Assembly (NCBI GenBank): GCA_011763485.2
Contig: JAANSK020244054.1
Location: 1-23,948, forward strand
Length of the DNA: 23,948 bases
Source: Isoetes engelmannii
Taxonomy: Eukaryota; Streptophyta; Lycopodiopsida; Isoetales; Isoetaceae
Direction of reading: 5' to 3'
The notes under the pieces: model-generated
The model's input: only the letters and a program-made list of their open reading frames with translations
Databases searched by the model: none
Told to the model about the DNA's origin: nothing
Shown here: positions 19,375 to 23,948 of the stretch, one piece after another
Layout of the letters: each line of letters starts with the position of its first letter
Numbering within the stretch: the stretch's first letter is position 1
Translations under genes and position numbers: made by a program

Positions 19375-19495
19375 GATAATGCTCGCGTATAATTTTCGAG
19401 GCGGCACACGAGCGGCGGAGTCGCAAGTGCGTTGCCGAGATTGGTGGCGCCGCCGAGAAAATTATTCGCCAGAATCTCGACCAGCGTGCATTATC
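19375..19495. repeat. Imperfect GC-rich foldback
   Basis: GATAATGCTCGCG at 19375 pairs imperfectly with CGTGCATTATC ending at 19495. ATAATTTTCGAGGCGGC (19389-19405) pairs at about 14 of 17 positions with GCCGCCGAGAAAATTAT (19449-19465). The right side carries an extra ~18 nt bulge. It is much more GC-rich than its surroundings. It could be an old MITE. Confidence 0.4.
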
Positions 19496-19580
19496 GGACG
19501 TAATGGACTGGAGGTTCAAATTTCCACCAGAGTTTTGCTTTCTGCTCTGTTCCGGCCGACACAGAACTGTGAGAATACAT

Positions 19581-19695
19581 CTATTTCTCAAAGCAAAAAT
19601 TGATCAAAGCAAGAAAATAAACAGAACTGTTGAATAAAGCAAAAGAATAAAGAGAGTTGTTGATAATACAGAGCAAGAAAATAAACTGAGCTGCA
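19581..19695. repeat. Three imperfect ~36-bp A-rich tandem units
   Basis: Units share AAAGCAA(A/G)A(A)AATAAA followed by a GAACTGTTGA-like part. They decay toward the right. No function is evident. Confidence 0.6.
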
Positions 19696-19959
19696 AACAC
19701 TGCTTTGCCGACTATGGCAGATATAGACTTAAGAATAGTGCACATAGGAAGCCATCCGGATCTTCAGCTCTAGCAGACACCAAAACATCACAGCCACACC
19801 CTCTGCTTCTAGTCTATGCAGATATTTCGAACACACTCTGCTTTGTTCCAGCAGTTATTTTGAACTCCAAAATGATCAAGAACATCATCGAACTGCGGGA
19901 AAATGCCCATGGTGAATGCTAACCTCCAAGAATAGATTTAGATAAATCGATCATCTCCC

Positions 19960-20525
19960 TAGAGATGCAAGATCATAGAAATTGAGAGAGCCACTGAGTC
20001 TGCATGTCCTTCCAGTAGGCATTAAGGCGTTGTGGACCTATTTCTACGGTTAAAGCCATATTGGGCAAGTGGGCATTCTCCATTCGAATCACCTTCTAGA
20101 AGTAAAAGATTACAATGCTGCCCTCTGCAAGGGTAGGAAACACGTCTCTTGTAACAGGATTTAATATGGAACCGTAGACTTTACCCCAAGTGCTCGTGCC
20201 AGGAAAGCCTTCTATACCTGTTCCAGGTCGTTCCAGGTGGCAGGGGAGATGACTAGCTGGGCTCCACACTTCGGTGCCATACAGGAGAATTGGCTCTACT
20301 AAGGCTCTGAACAGGCATGAGTGATGACCCCGGGCATACAACACAGCTTTATGGCTGTTGTTCTGCATGGCATATAGCGATGATGCAGGTATCCCAGTGC
20401 ATGGTGTAGAGAACTCAATGCCCAAATACTTGTAAGTCTGTCCTCGATACGTGAAAGAAGAGTGCCTTGAGTGACAGGAGGATGACATCGGCATAAGGAC
20501 ACCAGTATAGCGGTATTGGTCAACG
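19960..20525 (-). mobile_element. LINE ORF2 fragment of a second lineage (reverse transcriptase thumb region)
   Basis: A minus-strand open stretch contains FTYRGQTYKYLGIEFS, then ALVEPILLYGTEVWSP, the conserved region just after the palm of many non-LTR reverse transcriptases. It then continues with frame breaks to MENAHLPNMALTVEIGPQRL, NAYWKDMQTQWL. This signature (LVxPILLYGxEVW) is typical of LINE lineages abundant in ferns, lycophytes, mosses and gymnosperms, and differs from the DUF4283-type L1 at 13842. The palm, endonuclease and tail are absent. The fragment is dead. Confidence 0.7.
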
Positions 20526-20669
20526 ATTACAACTAGGATTTCCTCCTTCTGGATATTATTGTTCTATGGAAGAAGAACTCAAAAGGCAGCCTTCATGTTT
20601 TTTCATTTTGACAAACTCAAGAGCATTAAGTGGCAATAAGGTATCGTTGATAAGTTTGAACTTTGATTT

Positions 20670-20907
20670 GATTGCCTATAAGAGCTTAGTTGGATTTGCA
20701 TAAAGAGCAGAGGGAGAGAACCTGCCTCCACGACCTGCCTTTGCAACCCTCAGCATAGAATAAAGGTCCTTCACAATCCTCAACATAGAGTATAGGTTTG
20801 ATTCCTGTAGGAGCTTAGCTGGAGTTGTGTAAAGAGCAAGAACCTGCCTCCGCAGCCCTCAGCATAGAATATAGGTCCTCCACAACCTTCAACATATAAT
20901 ATGGATC
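20670..20907. repeat. ~110-130-bp tandem duplication
   Basis: Unit 20670-20799 and unit 20800-20907 share, in order, GAGCTTAG(T/C)TGGA, GTAAAGAGCA-like sequence, GAACCTGCCTCC, CCCTCAGCATAGAATA and TATAGGT/TCAACAT parts. The first unit has an extra internal piece. A third partial copy is at 21054-21094 (CCTGCCTCTGCAACCCTCAACATG). Confidence 0.75.
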
Positions 20908-21053
20908 TCAACACCAAGAAAATGCTGTGGTAGAGGGGTATATGCATGTCATGATTTTATGCACATTTTTATAGCATGTCATGATTCTAAACCATCAAAT
21001 TAAATTTCGTGGTAAAATCAATTCTTGAGATGATAATGTGATTTGTTTGGTGC

Positions 21054-21094
21054 TCAACCTGCCTCTGCAACCCTCAACATGGAGTGTAGGTCTC
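21054..21094. repeat. Partial third copy of the 20670 repeat
   Basis: AACCTGCCTCTGCAACCCTC followed by AACATGGAGTGTAGGTCT matches the core of the upstream units. Confidence 0.65.
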
Positions 21095-21141
21095 GGCACG
21101 TAAAATGCTCTGGTAGAGAGGTCTTTGTGGGCGAGGTCTCA

Positions 21142-21202
21142 CATTCTAGTGCTCACATGACATCTCTACGCCACAATCCATTCTAGTGCTCACATGACAT
21201 CT
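21142..21202. repeat. Perfect 24-bp direct repeat
   Basis: CATTCTAGTGCTCACATGAC plus ATCT occurs at 21142-21165 and 21179-21202, separated by 13 bp. It could be a target-site scar or a simple duplication. Confidence 0.85.
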
Positions 21203-21767
21203 GTAAGAACCAACAACAGGGATACGGCATTGAAATATATAAGAAACGAAATTCTGAAATTTCTTGCTCCATGTTGTGTCTCCTGCAAGGACCTCAGGAT
21301 TCAGAAAAAATGGTCTAAATCACAGATCCTCGGACGAAAACCAAGGAAAAAGAAGAGGAATAGCATAAAAATCTGCAAGTCAATCAAGCAACAAAGTCTA
21401 TTTGAACTTCAACTGTATGATCCCGCCCACATGATCCGGACGTCTTTCGGTTTTAACCATTTCTTCTCTTCCAAATCTGAAACTGGAAACAGCCCTGCAC
21501 TCGGAATGCCCATATTATCCTGCCTATTGGAGCACGGCTATTTTGGCCTGGATTGGCCTTGCCATGACCCTCACGATGCACAGAAGGGGGTCTTCCTCTT
21601 AGTTTTGGCCCAAGAAACCCAGCCCAGCCAAGTGGACCCATGAGTTCAAAGGTCCCATGTTTTTTTGTATTAATTTAATTAAAATGCTAGTTAACAACAG
21701 AATATTGGCCAATAAAAAACATGGATCTGCCAACCGCAAAAGGTTATTGCACCTTCAAGAGCTCAAA
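21203..21767. other. Stretch with one open frame, no supported gene
   Basis: A plus-strand frame of 149 codons (21194-21643) has a Lys-rich part (RKPRKKKRNSIKICKSIK) but shows no family features, and its amino-acid make-up drifts along its length. It starts inside the direct repeat. I do not call it a gene. Confidence 0.3.
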
Positions 21768-21925
21768 TACGATCTGAGTTGTCTACAATAATCCGATTCA
21801 GTTGCCACATACTACAAAAGTACGATATGAACTCTCTACAATAATCCGGCCCAATTCATGCTGCCACAGACTGCAAAAGTATTATCTGTGTGACGTTAAA
21901 ATGTTTATCTCTATCTTTATCAATT
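21768..21925 (+). repeat. Tandem ~55-bp units followed by a GACGTTAAAAT / TATC-rich tail
   Basis: Unit 21768-21820 and unit 21821-21879 share TACGAT(C/A)TGA, CTACAATAATCCG and a GCCACA...CAAAAG end. They are followed by GTGTGACGTTAAAATGTTTA and a TATC/TTATC-like run. The tail matches that at 8891-9009, so both loci probably end in the same kind of retroposon 3' terminus. Confidence 0.6.
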
Positions 21926-22088
21926 TTAGTAGCCGAATCAATATGGATACAATTTGTTCGCTCAAACAACTATCATATCTAGATCTTTGGCCAGGATTAC
22001 CTCGAAGCATGTAACACTACAATTTCCTACCAGTGTTTTCTATGACATCCATTGGCAAAATGTTGATAAGGATGCAATTACACAGAAT

Positions 22089-22195
22089 AGCTGAGATCCT
22101 TTTGCATTGCTTTGATTTTTTTCGGAGGTCAGAGTTCTCCAACTTAGATACATTTATTAGTTCAATTTTGCAAGTCCATAGCTGAGATCCTTTTG
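22089..22195. repeat. ~92-bp spaced direct repeat (AGCTGAGATCCTTTTG)
   Basis: ATAGCTGAGATCCTTTTG occurs at about 22087-22104 and again at about 22179-22196. It lies within the left part of the unknown minus-strand pseudogene. Confidence 0.7.
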
Positions 22196-22815
22196 ACTTA
22201 ATACAAAACCTCCTTTGCCACGAGTTGGGAAAAATAAATGTTTGCGGTGCTCTTGACCCCCGTGATAAATTTCTTGTATGTCTAATCCCCAAGACTACCA
22301 AAATGCCACAACAAGTTTTTACAATTACTATTACCATAATTCTCATCCCTATTATAATCTTAAGGTCGTAATTGCTAGTTGGTGGAGACAATATATGGCC
22401 TTAAAGTCTCCTCTACTGTGTCTGCATTGAAACTCCATTAATATCTAAAACCATCATTTACCTAGGTGTAGTCCATCCAACACAACCCACTTGATCTGGC
22501 GTAGGACATGTGTCCTACTGCCTGGAAGTGGATGCTTCCTCTACATCGATTGAATTTTGCCTTTCTGTAATATGTTGTTTATCTACTGTAACATGATAAA
22601 TATTTGCTGCAACCTGCTACATATCATTTGATTGCTGCTGAGTGCTTTCTGGAAAGACTTCAACATTTGGTTCTTGTATGATCACTGTGGCATCTGGCTT
22701 CCGTGTGAGAATTTGAGCATCTGGCTCCTGAGGGATGGCTTCAACATCTGCCTGTGTGTCAACTTTTGCATCTGGCTTCTATGTGTTAACTTCTGCACCT
22801 GGCCCTGGAAGGTTC

Positions 22816-23091
22816 TTTTTTTCTTTTTTCTTTTTGAAGAACTGAGTCACAAATGTATTAAAAGAATGATAACGTTACAAAATGAGTGATGAGGAAAGAA
22901 GAGCTGCCCCAACGGGACAGAGATACCTCAACACCCGATAACAAACTAACCCCATCAAAGAACTGCATCACTAAATATGTACAAACCCACCATCCCCATC
23001 CACAATACCCAAAATATCTCGCCAAATAGAGAACTTTCGCTCTGCTGATCCAGAAAACACCAGAAAACTCAACTTATACCTGAGTCGGGGA
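22816..23091 (-). mobile_element. Short 5'-truncated retroposon (~276 bp) with target-site duplication
   Basis: On the plus strand the insert opens with a T-rich run broken by C (22816-22835), which is a poly(A)-type tail in minus orientation. It ends at 23091. CTGGAAGGTTC is found on both sides (22805-22815 and 23092-23102), as expected for a target-site duplication of at least 11 bp. The body has no recognisable coding region. The sequence next to the tail (CAAATGTATTAAAAGAATG, AACGTTACAAAATG on the plus strand) resembles 3' ends of plant L1 LINEs. Removing the insert restores a continuous minus-strand frame in the flanking pseudogene. Confidence 0.75.
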
Positions 23092-23867
23092 CTGGAAGGT
23101 TCCTTTTTGAGGAGCAGGACTTTTCTTTTGTGCCTTGTTCCACCATGTCTACTTCTTTTGTGTCAAACCTGATTATATGAGATGGATTATTCAACATCCT
23201 GCCTATAAGGTTAGAAAATGTGTTCATAAGGCTGGTTGGGACAACTTGTGATCTAAATTTGACCCAGCTCACAATCTCATGGAACACAAGTGTACGATGC
23301 ATCCTATACACCCACTCCAATGCTAACAGGGGTCTAACATAGGGAAGAAGGCTGATCTTTTTGTAGCAGAGATGGTCTTTGGAGACTTCGTAATGATTCT
23401 CTTTTTCACTACCAGTTTTTTCTTTCCAGGAAACACTTGTTCCCAGCCCCATGCCCCTTGCCCTAAAAAACAGTAGCCAGGTACATTGAAATACAAGACA
23501 TTCATCCCCTTGCCCTAATTCCCAAATACATGGCATCTCCACTTCCAAATTAACAAATTTGCATGTCAGGGGGTACCACTTTTGGGACATTATTCAAAGT
23601 ACCCTGGGTACTCCATATATGATGCAATAACTTCTTCCTCATGACAAGGATTGACGTGAAAAGTTCCTTTGGAGATCCTTCTTCTACCACTTTCGTACAC
23701 AGGGCAAAAATTTGAACATTAAATTAGGGTTTACGTACTTTTAATATTGATTATGTACCTTGCAAAATGCAGTAAACCACCATTTCACTATTTTGACAAT
23801 ATTCCACTTGTCATTTTTTGTTTTTGTTCGGTTTTTAACCTATGTTTTGGTCAAGATTTTGCGTCCT

Positions 23868-23892
23868 GTTTTTTTTTTTTTTTTTTTTTTTT
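23868..23892. repeat. Long T tract (about 23 T)
   Basis: A pure T run near the right edge, preceded by GCGTCCTG and followed by GTATATGAATTGGGGGCC. It may be the poly(A) end of another minus-strand retroposon whose body lies to the right, outside the window. Confidence 0.6.
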
Positions 23893-23948
23893 GTATATGA
23901 ATTGGGGGCCATATTGTACCATTTTTTATGTGTGTTGAAAAAGGAAGA

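Larger units (their letters stand above)
22017..23710 (-). pseudogene. Decayed minus-strand gene of unknown identity, split by a retroposon
   Basis: The longest intact part is a minus-strand frame of 173 codons (23590-23069). Its last 90 residues look protein-like (ALEWVYRMHRTLVFHEIVSW, then SSLMNTF-like sequence, RMLNNPSHIIRFDTKEVDMV). Removing the insert at 22816-23091 lets this frame run from SCSSKRNLP into GPGAEVNT, then one TAG (22781-22779). After the stop, an acidic repetitive part follows with four imperfect ~10-residue units (KPDAKVDT, QEPDAQILTR, KPDATVII, QEPNVEVF) ending PESTQQQSND. Further left, 22391-22017 keeps a Lys/Leu/Glu-rich stretch (VSKLENSDLRKKSKQCKR). Upstream at 23710-23590 there are more protein-like pieces in another frame (SPKELFTSILVMRKKLLHH). 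I do not recognise the family. The repeat-rich acidic region suggests a regulatory or structural protein, but that is only a guess. Confidence 0.45.

Noticed and set aside
21194-21643. 149-codon plus-strand open frame
   Set aside because: It starts inside a 24-bp direct repeat, has no recognisable domain, and its composition shifts along its length. It is long for chance but not enough to call a gene.
22017-22391. Possible bZIP leucine zipper (VSKLENSDLRKK)
   Set aside because: There is no basic DNA-binding region in front and no regular heptad of leucines. Kept only as part of the unidentified pseudogene.

Overview
This window looks like nuclear DNA of a land plant with a repeat-rich genome. 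The evidence is a ten-exon, GT-AG spliced gene for a plant-type DNAJC25-family J-protein, plant-style L1 LINE remnants with a DUF4283-like ORF1 and zf-RVT zinc knuckles, and what appears to be a CACTA (En/Spm) transposon end. One further LINE fragment (19960-20525, minus) resembles lineages common in ferns, lycophytes, mosses and gymnosperms. I therefore lean to a non-angiosperm, at low confidence. No bacterial, organellar, rRNA, tRNA or CRISPR features were seen.

Layout: 1-2324, 3' part of a decayed CACTA-like element: a multi-exon transposon pseudogene with introns of about 80 bp, then a 365-bp array dense in ACGT cores, then a degenerate terminus. 2540-4003, the 3' part of a LINE (+) ending in an A tract. 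4085-7378, the only intact gene, a 301-aa ER-membrane J-protein in ten exons; its seventh intron holds a 121-bp near-perfect hairpin. 7379-9900, non-coding DNA with tandem repeats, an inverted repeat, two copies of a ~200-bp dispersed repeat and a retroposon-like 3' tail. 9925-11878 (minus), a pseudogene of the spliceosomal HAT-repeat protein crooked neck/CLF1, interrupted by a LINE zf-RVT fragment and carrying a 186-bp tandem duplication.

12000-13840 is repeat-rich DNA with no recognisable gene. 13842-18517 is a nearly full-length but dead L1-type LINE (+): ORF1, endonuclease, reverse transcriptase (active site FAGD instead of FADD), zinc knuckle and A-rich tail. 18518-21940 holds simple repeats and the LINE fragment of a different lineage. 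22017-23710 (minus) is a decayed gene of unknown identity, split by a ~276-bp retroposon with target-site duplication.

The parts do not form a functional pathway: there is one housekeeping gene surrounded by nested, mostly dead mobile elements. I did not find a convincing new biological system. The items most worth testing are the intronic hairpin, the LINE abutting the J-protein start, the unidentified minus-strand gene at the right end, and the CLF1 pseudogene with its odd fused segment.
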